DNA of 13,643 bases from an uncultured Ellagibacter sp. (GTDB taxonomy: Bacteria > Actinomycetota > Coriobacteriia > Coriobacteriales > Eggerthellaceae): positions 1-13,643 of the forward strand of contig CAKUIV010000044.1 in the NCBI GenBank assembly GCA_934661105.1. Direction: 5' to 3'. A program made the translations under genes and the position numbers. The notes beneath the pieces are model-generated. The model ran no database searches. It was not told the DNA's origin and saw only the letters and a program-made list of their open reading frames with translations. Positions 7,088 through 13,643 of the stretch are shown here, one piece after another (the first letter of the stretch is position 1; each line of letters opens with the position of its first letter).

Positions 7088-7993
7088 ATGGATTTCGACC
7101 ATCTTCGGTACTTCCAGACGCTCGCCGCGTGCGGCAACTACACGGCTGCGGCGAAGCGGCTGTTCATCAGCCAGCCGGCACTTTCCTACGCGATAGCGCA
7201 GCTCGAGAAGCGCACTGAGCTCAAACTCTTCGAGCGCACTTCGCACGGTGTGGTGCTCACGCCGGCGGGCGAGGAGTATTTGGGGCACGTCGACCGCGCG
7301 CTCGAGGAACTCGAGATCGGCAAGGCGCGAGCACGGGTCATCATGGGCGGCGCTCAGATTATCCGCATCTCTCTCGATCGTTTGACGGGCGCGATCTTTT
7401 TACCAGGGGCGATCATGCGCTTCAAGCGGGAAAACGAGGGCGAGGACTTCGAGTTCTCCCTACGCCCCGGAGTGACGAACGAGGTTGTGGCCGACCTGGA
7501 AGACGGAAGGTCGGGAATCGGTTTGTGCTCGCAAGCCGACTACCCCTCGATCGAATCGTTCCCCGTGGCGAAACAGCGACTCGTGGTCATCGTTCCCGCC
7601 GATCACGAGCTTGCAGGAAAGGAGCGCGTCAACCTCATCGAGGTCGCGCGCTATCCGCAAATCGGATTCTCCCCCACAACCGGCTTGCGCCGCGTGGTCG
7701 ACGAGCTGTTCGCGGCGGCAGGCGTCACGCCGCGCTACCTGTCAGAGGAACGCGAGGACTACACCGTCGCCGGCATGGTCGCCGCCGGGTTCGGCATCGC
7801 CGTCGTGCCGCGTCTCGCGATCTTCGAGCAGCTCGACATCCACTGTCTCGAGATAGACAACGAGAACAACGGCCGCACCTTCTGCCTTGCCTACCCGAAA
7901 GAAGGCAAGCTCACGCAGGCGGAAAAACGTTTTATCGAGTTCGCACGGAAGGAAGTCGAAGCGCATGGACTCGCGAACATCGAGCGCGGATAG
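7088..7993 (+). CDS. LysR-family transcriptional regulator
   Basis: The only plus-strand gene in the window, 301 aa. Residues 1-60 are the LysR winged helix-turn-helix (FDHLRYFQTLAACGNYTAAA, then SQPALSYAIAQLEK and LFERTSHGVVLTPAG). A linker helix follows, then the periplasmic-binding-protein-like effector domain (~90-295). The end of the protein, AEKRFIEFARKEVEAHG, matches the typical C-terminal helix. ATG 7088 is preferred, with AGG five bases upstream, but a GTG at 7082 adding two residues is possible. Position and orientation suggest that it controls the divergent MFS-hydrolase operon and itself in response to a small molecule, perhaps the transported one. The effector is unknown. Confidence 0.93.
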   Translation: MDFDHLRYFQTLAACGNYTAAAKRLFISQPALSYAIAQLEKRTELKLFERTSHGVVLTPAGEEYLGHVDRALEELEIGKARARVIMGGAQIIRISLDRLTGAIFLPGAIMRFKRENEGEDFEFSLRPGVTNEVVADLEDGRSGIGLCSQADYPSIESFPVAKQRLVVIVPADHELAGKERVNLIEVARYPQIGFSPTTGLRRVVDELFAAAGVTPRYLSEEREDYTVAGMVAAGFGIAVVPRLAIFEQLDIHCLEIDNENNGRTFCLAYPKEGKLTQAEKRFIEFARKEVEAHGLANIERG

Positions 7994-8043
7994 CTGTTTC
8001 GGTTTCGCTCGATCCGGTCGAAAAACCGAAAGGCGCTCTTTTT
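7982..8043 (+). terminator. Terminator of the LysR gene
   Basis: Two nested stems: GAGCGC (7982-7987) with GCGCTC (8033-8038), and TTTCGGTTT (7997-8005) with AAACCGAAA (8023-8031). Five T (8039-8043) follow the outer stem directly. The outer arm starts inside the last LysR codons. The T tract is also the first five bases of the 159-bp inverted-repeat element. Confidence 0.65.
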
Positions 8044-8197
8044 GCCAACTATTCCGAATTTAGGGTCGATTGACGTTCGATCACCTGTTAACGCAACGTA
8101 GGGAGACGATGTTTTCCCAGGTCATCACCGTTCGAAAGGCTCGAACCCCATCGCCAGGTGAATCGGGCTACCCTAAATTCGAAATTGTTGGCAAAAA
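8039..8197. repeat. 159-bp element with 28-bp terminal inverted repeats
   Basis: The arms 8039-8066 and 8170-8197 are reverse complements at 26 of 28 positions; both read TTTTTGCCAAC from the outside and end in GAATTTAGGGT. A second nested pairing joins CGATCACCTG (8078-8087) to CAGGTGAATCG (8155-8165) with one bulged base, and a central hairpin GTTCGA/TCGAAC lies at 8130-8146. Nothing inside looks coding. It could be a MITE-like non-autonomous mobile element or a structured RNA. No target-site duplication is evident at the ends. Confidence 0.7.
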
Positions 8198-8217
8198 ACG
8201 AGTCGTCCCGATATAAA

Positions 8218-8247
8218 CGAACCCGCTTGCCATGGCAAGCGGGTTCG
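8218..8247 (-). terminator. Perfect 30-bp palindrome: terminator after DUF177
   Basis: The 30 bases are exactly self-complementary, with arms starting CGAACCCGCTTGCC. On the minus strand the stem is followed by TTTATAT, fitting a Rho-independent terminator 37 bp beyond the DUF177 stop. The plus side has no T run. It ends the coaD / SepIVA-like / DUF177 transcript before the inserted module. Confidence 0.75.
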
Positions 8248-8284
8248 AGAAAGCTCATAAGAGGTTGGCTGAGTATTCGTCGCT

Positions 8285-8884
8285 CTACTCGAACGAGTAG
8301 TTCGCAAGCGCGGCGAACGGGTTCTTCGCAAGCTCGAACTCGTCGGGACCGTCGTCCTTCGACGCCTCGCAGTCGCACGGGCCCTCGTTCAGATTAGCGC
8401 CGCAGTGCGGACACAGGCCCTTGCAATCGTCACTGCAGAGAGGCACGAGCGGCAAGTCGAACGCGAGCGCGCCCGCGAGAAGCGATTCGACGTCGAGCAC
8501 GTGGCTTGCGGGAAGGCGTTCGAACTCGTCCTCGTCGGCACCTTCGGGAAGCTCGGCTTCCTCGGTGAGGAAATATTCCTCGATGGAGGCGTCGATATCG
8601 TAGGCGGCGTCTTCGAGGCAGCGAGCGCAATCGGTGTGGGCATGCCCGCGCACAAACCCCATGACGAGCAGCGAGTCGTCGCCCGTGTTCGACACGTCGA
8701 TATGCCACGAAAGCGGGCCGTCGAAGCGGTATTCATCGGGGCCGTACTCGAGCGCATCGACCGCGACTTCGCCTTCAAATTGGGCGAACTCGACCGGCGA
8801 GAACAGCTCAGGCGGAAGCTCGATGGAAAGCGGGTCGCCGGCGATGGCGCGCAGCGAGCAAGAAACGCGGGAAAGCTCTTCCAT
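8285..8884 (-). CDS. yceD: DUF177 (YceD-family) protein
   Basis: A 199-aa member of the DUF177/YceD family, found beside rpmF in many bacteria. Family members in E. coli and plants have been linked to accumulation of 23S rRNA, so a role in large-subunit maturation is likely. The family Cys pattern is clear: CARC (86-89), then C150, C154, C158, C161, C170 and C172 in PLCSDDCKGLCPHCGANLNEG and the following CDC, a likely metal-binding cluster. An acidic patch spans ~100-123. The ATG overlaps the stop of the upstream SepIVA-like gene (TAATG), and no clear Shine-Dalgarno is present, so translation is probably coupled. Here the gene is separated from rpmF by the transporter module and followed by its own terminator. 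Confidence 0.9.
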   Translation of the reverse strand: MEELSRVSCSLRAIAGDPLSIELPPELFSPVEFAQFEGEVAVDALEYGPDEYRFDGPLSWHIDVSNTGDDSLLVMGFVRGHAHTDCARCLEDAAYDIDASIEEYFLTEEAELPEGADEDEFERLPASHVLDVESLLAGALAFDLPLVPLCSDDCKGLCPHCGANLNEGPCDCEASKDDGPDEFELAKNPFAALANYSFE

Positions 8885-9360
8885 TAGCTGCGACCAACGT
8901 TGGTCGAACCGGCGTTCAGGCGGTCGCGGCAGCGGCGCACGTTGCCGAGCAGCGTGTCGAGGCTCTGCTCGACGTGGCCGAACACCTCGTCAGCATAGTC
9001 TTCCGCACCGGCGCGGGTCTGACGTTCGAGTTCGCGTGCGTCGGCCAAGATGGTGTCGGCCTGCTGCTGGGAGATACGCACGATCTCCTGCTCGGAGGCG
9101 ATGGTCATAGCCTGGCTACGCGCGTCTTCGATCATGCGGTTCGCCTCCGCCTCGGCGTCGTCGAGAAGGCTCTGGCGCTCACGGACGATTTGGCGGGACT
9201 GAGCGAATTCGCTCGGGAACGTGTCGCGAATCTCGTCGATGATCTCGAATGCTTGCGAGACATCGACCTGGCGCAAATTGTTTTTGCCGAAGACCGGTTT
9301 TGCATCCTCGAGGAGAATGGAGAGCTCCTCGAGAAGGCCCATGACTCCCGTTTCGTCCAT
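8884..9360 (-). CDS. SepIVA/DivIVA-like coiled-coil protein
   Basis: A 158-aa, strongly charged, helical protein. Residues 1-50 (GLLEELSILLEDAK, then VDVSQAFEIIDEIRDTFPSE) resemble the start of mycobacterial SepIVA (Rv2927c), a septum-associated DivIVA-domain protein. Residues ~55-120 are coiled coil (DDAEAEANRMIEDARSQA, then QQADTILADARELERQT) of the kind often mis-annotated as ATP synthase subunit B. The C-terminal helix HVEQSLDTLLGNVRRCRDRL also fits. It is shorter than SepIVA (~245 aa). In Mycobacterium the gene also sits next to DUF177 and rnc, which supports the link. ATG 9358-9360 follows GGAAGGAA; the longer frame to 9429 has no support. The similarity is recalled, not computed, so a septal or envelope role is inference. 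Confidence 0.75.
   Translation of the reverse strand: MDETGVMGLLEELSILLEDAKPVFGKNNLRQVDVSQAFEIIDEIRDTFPSEFAQSRQIVRERQSLLDDAEAEANRMIEDARSQAMTIASEQEIVRISQQQADTILADARELERQTRAGAEDYADEVFGHVEQSLDTLLGNVRRCRDRLNAGSTNVGRS
8891..8906 (-). promoter_or_regulatory. 16-bp perfect palindrome at the SepIVA-like / DUF177 junction
   Basis: CGACCAACGTTGGTCG is exactly self-complementary and can form a 6-bp stem with an ACGU loop, within the last codons of the SepIVA-like gene and 6 bp before the DUF177 start codon. It occupies the place of the missing Shine-Dalgarno, so it may take part in translational coupling. Confidence 0.4.
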
Positions 9361-9417
9361 AGTATTCCTTCCAACCAGCGCAAATGCTGCGATTAAACGA
9401 TGAAGTGCGCGCAAACG

Positions 9418-9467
9418 AAGGACGCGCATGCGTCCTTATATATTACCACGCGCCTCTCGTTTGGCAA
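9418..9467 (-). promoter_or_regulatory. Putative promoter of the SepIVA-like / DUF177 operon, with dyad at the start site
   Basis: On the minus strand TTGCCA (complement of 9462-9467, 5/6 to consensus) and TAATAT (complement of 9440-9445) are 16 bp apart. Just downstream, AAGGACGC/GCGTCCTT (9418-9425 and 9430-9437) is a perfect 8-bp dyad with a 4-bp centre, overlapping the expected start site near 9433. The dyad could be an operator, or a weak terminator for coaD, as TTCGTTT follows it. The remaining bases of 9361-9564 show no gene. Confidence 0.45.
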
Positions 9468-9564
9468 AACGCCCCACAGAGCGTCCATACCGACGCATTC
9501 ACGTCGCCCGCACCTGACGCATATCCGCCCTTGAAGGCTCGACGCCTTTCGCCTGCGCCCTCCC

Positions 9565-10044
9565 CTAGCGCGAAAACTTCTGCGCAAGAGCCTCTCGCAC
9601 ACACGGGGGGACGAAATCGGACACGTCGCCGTGCAGGCTCGCGATTTCGCGCACGACCGAAGAGGACAGGTACATGTACTCGGGCGGCGACATGATGAAC
9701 GCCGTCTCGAGGTTGGAATCGAGGTGATAGTTGAGCGCCGCCATCTGGAACTCGTACTCGAAGTCGGTGATGGCGCGCAGCCCCTTCACGAGCACCGTCG
9801 CGCCCCGCTCGCGCGCGAAGTCGACGAGAAGCCCATCGAAGGACTCGACGCTCACGTTGGGCAGATGCGCCGTCGCCTCGCGTGCGAGCGCGGTGCGCTC
9901 CTCGAGGCCGAACAGCGGCTTTTTCTTAGGAGAAGCCGCAACGGCGACCACCACCTCATCGACGAGCTGCGCGGCGCGGGCGATGACGTCGAGGTGCCCG
10001 TTCGTCACCGGGTCGAATGTGCCGGGGGTAAGAGCGAGTTTCAT
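9565..10044 (-). CDS. coaD: Phosphopantetheine adenylyltransferase
   Basis: CoaD transfers AMP from ATP to 4'-phosphopantetheine, making dephospho-CoA in the penultimate step of coenzyme A synthesis. It is a cytosolic hexamer in known members. The 159-aa product has normal length. PGTFDPVTNGHLD (7-19) holds the nucleotidyltransferase TxGH motif. K42, VKGLRAITDFEYEFQMA (86-102) and YLSSSVVRE (125-133, the SSS motif) complete the active site. The ATG at 10042-10044 has AAAGG upstream. rsmD lies 49 bp upstream; rsmD-coaD is a common pair in bacteria. Downstream, 204 bp with a likely promoter separate it from the SepIVA-like gene. Confidence 0.97.
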   Translation of the reverse strand: MKLALTPGTFDPVTNGHLDVIARAAQLVDEVVVAVAASPKKKPLFGLEERTALAREATAHLPNVSVESFDGLLVDFARERGATVLVKGLRAITDFEYEFQMAALNYHLDSNLETAFIMSPPEYMYLSSSVVREIASLHGDVSDFVPPCVREALAQKFSR

Positions 10045-10093
10045 GGATGCTGCCTTTCGGATTGGAACGGAGGGCGGACGGGGGCCTTAGCCG

Positions 10094-10669
10094 TCACGCC
10101 AAACGGAGGATGTCGACGGCCGTGGCGCCGTACTTCTTACGCGCGTAAAGGGAGAAGCCGTACGACTCGATCGCCTCGTCGGCATCGTCGTTCGAGGTAA
10201 GCGCATGCTCGTAGACGACGATCGCGTCGGAGGAAACCGCACCGGCGTCGGCGAGCGCGCGCACCATGCCGAGCGATTCGACGGCGGCAAGCGCGTAGGG
10301 CGGGTCGAGGAAGACAAGGTCGAACGCAGGACGTTGCCTGACGGGCGGTTTCTCGAGCACGTCGGCGCGCACGACGCGCGCACGACGGGAGTCGAGGCCG
10401 AGCGTTCGCACGTTGCCAGCGATCACCTGGTAGGCGGAGTTGTCGCGCTCGAAGAAGCACGCGGACTCGGCGCCGCGGGACAAAGCCTCAAGCCCGAGCG
10501 CCCCCGAACCCGCGAACGCGTCGAGCACGCGCGCGCCCGTAAAGCCGCCGCGAGCGCTCGCAATCGAGCTCATAAGGGATTCGCGCACGCGATCGGTTGT
10601 CGGGCGCGTTCCGTCGCCCTTCGGCGCCTTGAGCACTCGACCTCTGAATTCGCCTGCGATAATGCGCAT
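10094..10669 (-). CDS. rsmD: 16S rRNA (guanine966-N2)-methyltransferase RsmD
   Basis: RsmD uses S-adenosylmethionine to methylate G966 of 16S rRNA during small-subunit assembly. The 191-aa product has the family start MRIIAGEFRGR, the RPTTDRVRESL segment (22-32), the SAM-binding motif DAFAGSGALG (50-59), and the catalytic DPPY (122-125), preceded by DLVFL. The ATG at 10667-10669 is separated from the recG stop by one base, and its Shine-Dalgarno (GAAGGTGG) lies in the last recG codons, so the two genes are translationally linked. A longer frame to 10783 overlaps recG and is rejected. Confidence 0.96.
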   Translation of the reverse strand: MRIIAGEFRGRVLKAPKGDGTRPTTDRVRESLMSSIASARGGFTGARVLDAFAGSGALGLEALSRGAESACFFERDNSAYQVIAGNVRTLGLDSRRARVVRADVLEKPPVRQRPAFDLVFLDPPYALAAVESLGMVRALADAGAVSSDAIVVYEHALTSNDDADEAIESYGFSLYARKKYGATAVDILRLA

Positions 10670-10670
10670 A

Positions 10671-12881
10671 TCAACCACCTTCCCCGGCGCGCGCGGCGCC
10701 CATGATGAGACGAACCTCGCGCCCGAGCGCCGCATGGTCGGGCTCGGTGAGGTCCGGATCGCTTTCCAGCATGGCGCGCGCATCGGCGTGCGCGGCCTCG
10801 ATGACTCCCTTGTCGCGAACGACGTTCACAAGCTTGAGCGACGTCGCGCCGCTTTGCCGGTTTCCCAAGATATCGCCTTCGCGGCGCAGGGACAAGTCGA
10901 CGCTTGCAAGCTCGAAGCCGTCGTCGCAGGTTTCCATAGCGCGCAAGCGCTCGAGCGCGACCTCCTGCTTCGAGGCCGACACGAGAAAGACCGAGGCCGG
11001 TTTGTCGCCGCGGCCCACACGCCCGCGCAGCTGATGAAGCTGGGACAGGCCGAAACGGTCGGCGTCCTCCACGATCATGACCGTCGCGTTGGGAACGTCG
11101 ACGCCCACCTCGATCACCGTCGTCGCCACGAGAACCTGCGTCTCGTTCGCGCGGAATCGTGCCATGACCGCCTCTTTTTCAGCGCTCGGCAAGCTGCCAT
11201 GGAGCAGTTCGACGCGCCAGTCGGAAAACGTCGATTCCTGCAGCATCGCAGCCTCGCGGCACGCCGCGGCCACGTCGTCGGACTCCAAATCCCCATCGTC
11301 TTCGATAGCGACGACGGGATGGTACGCCTCATCCGATTCCCCCGCATCTCGCGAGGCTGCGGCCTGCGAAGACGCCATGGAATCGCGCTCGGTCGCGTCC
11401 TTGCCGACGAGCGGGCACACCACATACACCTGCTCACCGCGCGAAAGCGCCTCGCGAGCGGCGTCGTAGGCGCGTCCCCGCTCGCTCTTCGCGAGCACAC
11501 GCGTCTCGCGGTGCGCCCCTTCGTGCGGCCGGTGCTTCAGATACGTGAGCGTGAGGTTGCCGAACAGCGCGAGCGCAAGCGTGCGCGGGATGGGCGTCGC
11601 CGTGAGGAACAGCGCGTCGGGCGCCTCGCCCTTTTCCAGAAGCTTGGCGCGCTGCGCCACGCCGAAACGCTGCTGCTCGTCGACGATCGCGAGGGTGAGC
11701 CTGTGCGGAACGACGTCGTCTTCGAGCAATGCATGCGTGCCGATGAGCACGTCGAGCTCGCCCGACGCGAGCCTGCCGAGAATGTCCGCACGCGCCTCGG
11801 CCGACGTGGAGCCGGTAAGCGCCGCGTGCGTGACGCCCGCTTGGTCGAACAGCGCGCCGAGCCCGCGTTCGTGTTGCAGGGCGAGCACCTCGGTCGGCGC
11901 CATGAGCAGCGCCTGCCCGCCCGAATCCGCCGCGGCTGCAACCGCGAAGGCGGCGACGACGGTCTTGCCCGTGCCGACGTCGCCTAAGAGCATGCGGTTC
12001 ATCGCGTGGGGTTCGGACATCTCGCCCAAAATCTCGAAGCGCGCCTTCTGCTGTTCCTCGGTGAGCGCGAACGGCAGCGCCTCGTCGAGCGCTCGCATGC
12101 GAGGGCCGCATATCTCGTGCTCGCATGGAACGCGCCCGCGCGAGCGCGCGGCGCCTTCCTGCATGAGATGGAGCTCGAGCATGAGCACTTCCTCGTAGGA
12201 AAGACGGCGGCGCGCCTCGGCGACTTCGCGCATGGTGCGCGGAAAGTGGATGCATCGCAGCGCCGAGTACCTGCTCATCAAGCGGTACTTCGCGCGCAAA
12301 TCGAGCGGCAGGGGGTCGAGCATGCCTGCGGTCTGCGCAAGCGCGTTCCCCTCGAAGCGGCGGATGAGCGCCGCCGAGGCCTTCTCGCTCGCCGGATGCA
12401 CGGCAACGACGAGCCCGTCCGCGGGCGCGCCTTCGCCCTCAAGCACAAGGATATGGGGGTTCGTCATCCGCTTGAACCCGTAGTTGAACTCGACTTTTCC
12501 CGCAACGGCCACGCGCATGCCGCGTTTAAGCTGGTCGGCAAGCCACGGCTGGCGAAACGCGGTCGCGATGACGATGCCCGTCGAATCGGTGACGCCGACT
12601 TCGGTGAGCGTGAGGCTCGGGCGCGGGCGCTTGAGCCTCACATCGTGAACCACGCCTTCGATCGTGCACATCTCCCCGATACGCGCCGACGCCGCCGTCT
12701 CGCGCGCCGAAAGGTCGATGTAGCGTCGCGGGTAATGGGTGAGCAGGTCGCGCACCGTGCGGATGCCGAGCTTGGCGAGCGCTTTCGCGCGCGCGGGGCT
12801 CACGAGCTTCACGCGCGCAACCGGCTCGTCGACGAGGAGCGTCGCCTGCAAACGGTCGGGTATGTGGGAGCTTTCAGGCAA
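10671..12881 (-). CDS. recG: ATP-dependent DNA helicase RecG
   Basis: RecG is a superfamily 2 translocase that remodels stalled replication forks and branched DNA. The 736-aa product has an N-terminal wedge/OB region (~20-150), Walker A GDVGTGKT (300-307), motif II DEQQ (401-404, normally DEQH), TATPIPRT (427-434), HGSLPS (561-566), and DADRFGLSQLHQLRGRVGRG (607-625, motif VI and the family's linking segment). Residues ~493-555, between VYVVCPLV and VELLHG, form an acidic, Ala/Ser-rich stretch about 30 residues longer than usual. The TTG start at 12879-12881 is the first start after an in-frame stop. GGGAG abuts it, so spacing is poor, and TTG at 12849-12851 is an alternative. The FakA-like stop lies 7 bp upstream and rsmD 1 bp downstream. 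Confidence 0.96.
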   Translation of the reverse strand: MPESSHIPDRLQATLLVDEPVARVKLVSPARAKALAKLGIRTVRDLLTHYPRRYIDLSARETAASARIGEMCTIEGVVHDVRLKRPRPSLTLTEVGVTDSTGIVIATAFRQPWLADQLKRGMRVAVAGKVEFNYGFKRMTNPHILVLEGEGAPADGLVVAVHPASEKASAALIRRFEGNALAQTAGMLDPLPLDLRAKYRLMSRYSALRCIHFPRTMREVAEARRRLSYEEVLMLELHLMQEGAARSRGRVPCEHEICGPRMRALDEALPFALTEEQQKARFEILGEMSEPHAMNRMLLGDVGTGKTVVAAFAVAAAADSGGQALLMAPTEVLALQHERGLGALFDQAGVTHAALTGSTSAEARADILGRLASGELDVLIGTHALLEDDVVPHRLTLAIVDEQQRFGVAQRAKLLEKGEAPDALFLTATPIPRTLALALFGNLTLTYLKHRPHEGAHRETRVLAKSERGRAYDAAREALSRGEQVYVVCPLVGKDATERDSMASSQAAASRDAGESDEAYHPVVAIEDDGDLESDDVAAACREAAMLQESTFSDWRVELLHGSLPSAEKEAVMARFRANETQVLVATTVIEVGVDVPNATVMIVEDADRFGLSQLHQLRGRVGRGDKPASVFLVSASKQEVALERLRAMETCDDGFELASVDLSLRREGDILGNRQSGATSLKLVNVVRDKGVIEAAHADARAMLESDPDLTEPDHAALGREVRLIMGAARAGEGG

Positions 12882-12888
12882 CTCCCGG

Positions 12889-13643
12889 CTATTCCACGCT
12901 CATCACGATCGGGTACAGGGGCTGCTCACCGCGCTGGGCATCGATTTCCAGATCGTCGTAGACGCCCTCGATGCGCGCGACGAGCGCGTCCATCCGCTCG
13001 TCGGAATATCCCTCGCCCGCAAGGAGCGTCAGCGTGTCGGCGTCGTCGGCCTCCATCGCCTTGAGAAGATCCATGACGACGTCTTCGACCGACGACCCCA
13101 CAGCCTCGATCGACCCGTCGGCGATGCCGATGACGTCGCCTTCGCTGATCGGGTTGTCGTGGGCGTCTTTGGAATCCTTGATCGCGGTTGTGACCTCGCC
13201 GGTCTTCGTGTCGGCGAACGCTTCGGTCATCGACGCGACGTTCTCCTCGAGCGACGCCTCCTCGTTCGCCCCGAACAGGGCGGAAAACGCCGCAGGAACG
13301 CTTTTGGTGGGAACGACGGCGCACGGCACGTCGGCCAAGCCCGCCGCACTCTGAGCAGCCATGATGATGTTCGAGTTGTTCGGCAGGATGATGACCGCGT
13401 CGGCGTTCACGCGCGCCACGGCGTCGAGCAAGTCCTTCGTCGAGGGGTTCATGGTCTGCCCGCCCGAAACGACGACGTCGACGCCGAGGCTCTCGAGGAT
13501 CTTCTTCATCCCCTCGCCCGCCGCGACCGCGACGAAACCGATGTTCTTGCGCTCGGAGGCCTGCGCCTCCTCGGCGGCGAGCTTCTCGTTGCGCTCGACG
13601 CTCTGAAGCTTCATGTTGTGGATGAAAACCTCGGAAATCTGGC
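12889..13643 (-). CDS. fakA: FakA/YloV-type DAK2-family protein (C-terminal part)
   Basis: Only the last 250 residues are in the window; the gene continues beyond its right edge. Members of this family pair with FakB (DegV-type) proteins to phosphorylate fatty acids. The characteristic C-terminal domain is clear: QISEVFIHNMKLQS, where family members have a GxLxxIKIxNM motif, then GFVAVAAGEGMKKILESLGV, the diagnostic GGQTMNPSTKDLLDAV, VIILPNNSNIIMAAQSAA, and GYSDERMDALVARIEG. The N-terminal DAK2 kinase domain is outside. The stop (TAG, 12889-12891) is 7 bp before recG. A yloV-recG order is also found in Firmicutes. The acyl-phosphate product is the PlsX substrate, and plsX lies in the same cluster. 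An in-frame ATG at 13612-13614 is internal, not a start. Confidence 0.92.
   Translation of the reverse strand, partial: QISEVFIHNMKLQSVERNEKLAAEEAQASERKNIGFVAVAAGEGMKKILESLGVDVVVSGGQTMNPSTKDLLDAVARVNADAVIILPNNSNIIMAAQSAAGLADVPCAVVPTKSVPAAFSALFGANEEASLEENVASMTEAFADTKTGEVTTAIKDSKDAHDNPISEGDVIGIADGSIEAVGSSVEDVVMDLLKAMEADDADTLTLLAGEGYSDERMDALVARIEGVYDDLEIDAQRGEQPLYPIVMSVE

Noticed and set aside
8130..8146. GTTCGA...TCGAAC resembling a tRNA T-arm
   Set aside because: No acceptor stem, anticodon arm or 3' CCA-type end can be placed around it; it is the central hairpin of the inverted-repeat element.
10440..11987. 515-codon plus-strand frame over recG and rsmD
   Set aside because: Shadow of the recG helicase motifs; no recognisable protein and no start signal.
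12868..12885. GGGAG/CTCCC pairing around the recG start as a terminator
   Set aside because: Only 5 bp, no U tract, and it lies over the start codon between two genes only 7 bp apart.
1..13643. CRISPR arrays, transposases, integrases, phage genes, rRNA or tRNA genes
   Set aside because: None seen on either strand; the only repeats are those listed.

Overview
The window is GC-rich and densely coding. It reads as a chromosomal segment of an anaerobic actinobacterium, most likely class Coriobacteriia and probably an Eggerthellaceae-type gut organism. The evidence is the gene order, the cysteine-rich cytosolic proteins, the GC-rich third codon positions, and a SepIVA-like gene next to a DUF177 gene, an arrangement also found in Mycobacterium. 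The taxonomic call is inference, since no 16S rRNA gene is present.

Twelve of the thirteen genes lie on the minus strand. In transcription order (right to left), the core cluster is: a FakA/YloV-type DAK2-family protein (3' part only), recG, rsmD, coaD, a SepIVA/DivIVA-like coiled-coil protein, a DUF177/YceD protein, rpmF, plsX, rnc and smc (5' part only, cut in the hinge). This is an actinobacterial version of the widespread lipid / ribosome / chromosome housekeeping cluster (compare yloV-recG-plsX-rnc-smc in Bacillus). FakA-type kinases make acyl-phosphate and PlsX interconverts acyl-phosphate and acyl-ACP, so the two ends of the cluster meet in phospholipid synthesis. CoaD supplies coenzyme A. 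RsmD, DUF177, L32 and RNase III serve ribosome production. RecG and SMC serve chromosome maintenance.

The core is interrupted between DUF177 and rpmF, which are neighbours in many bacteria. About 4 kb there holds a separate module: a plus-strand LysR-type regulator (7088-7993) divergent from an MFS transporter and an HSL-type alpha/beta hydrolase (6857 to 4511, minus strand). The LysR-MFS intergenic region carries dyads that look like operators. The module is bounded by terminators. On its right side, between the LysR terminator and a perfect 30-bp palindromic terminator downstream of DUF177, sits a 159-bp sequence with 28-bp terminal inverted repeats (26/28 matching). It may be a MITE-like element or a structured RNA.

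Worth a second look: the inverted-repeat element at the module boundary; an Asp-to-Asn change at a metal-ligand position of RNase III together with a repetitive Lys/Ala/Glu tail; motif II DEQQ and an insertion in RecG; a terminator inside the rpmF-plsX pair; and a 16-bp palindrome at a TAATG stop/start overlap. I did not find RNA genes, CRISPR arrays, transposases or phage genes, and no clearly novel multi-gene system beyond the transporter-hydrolase module.
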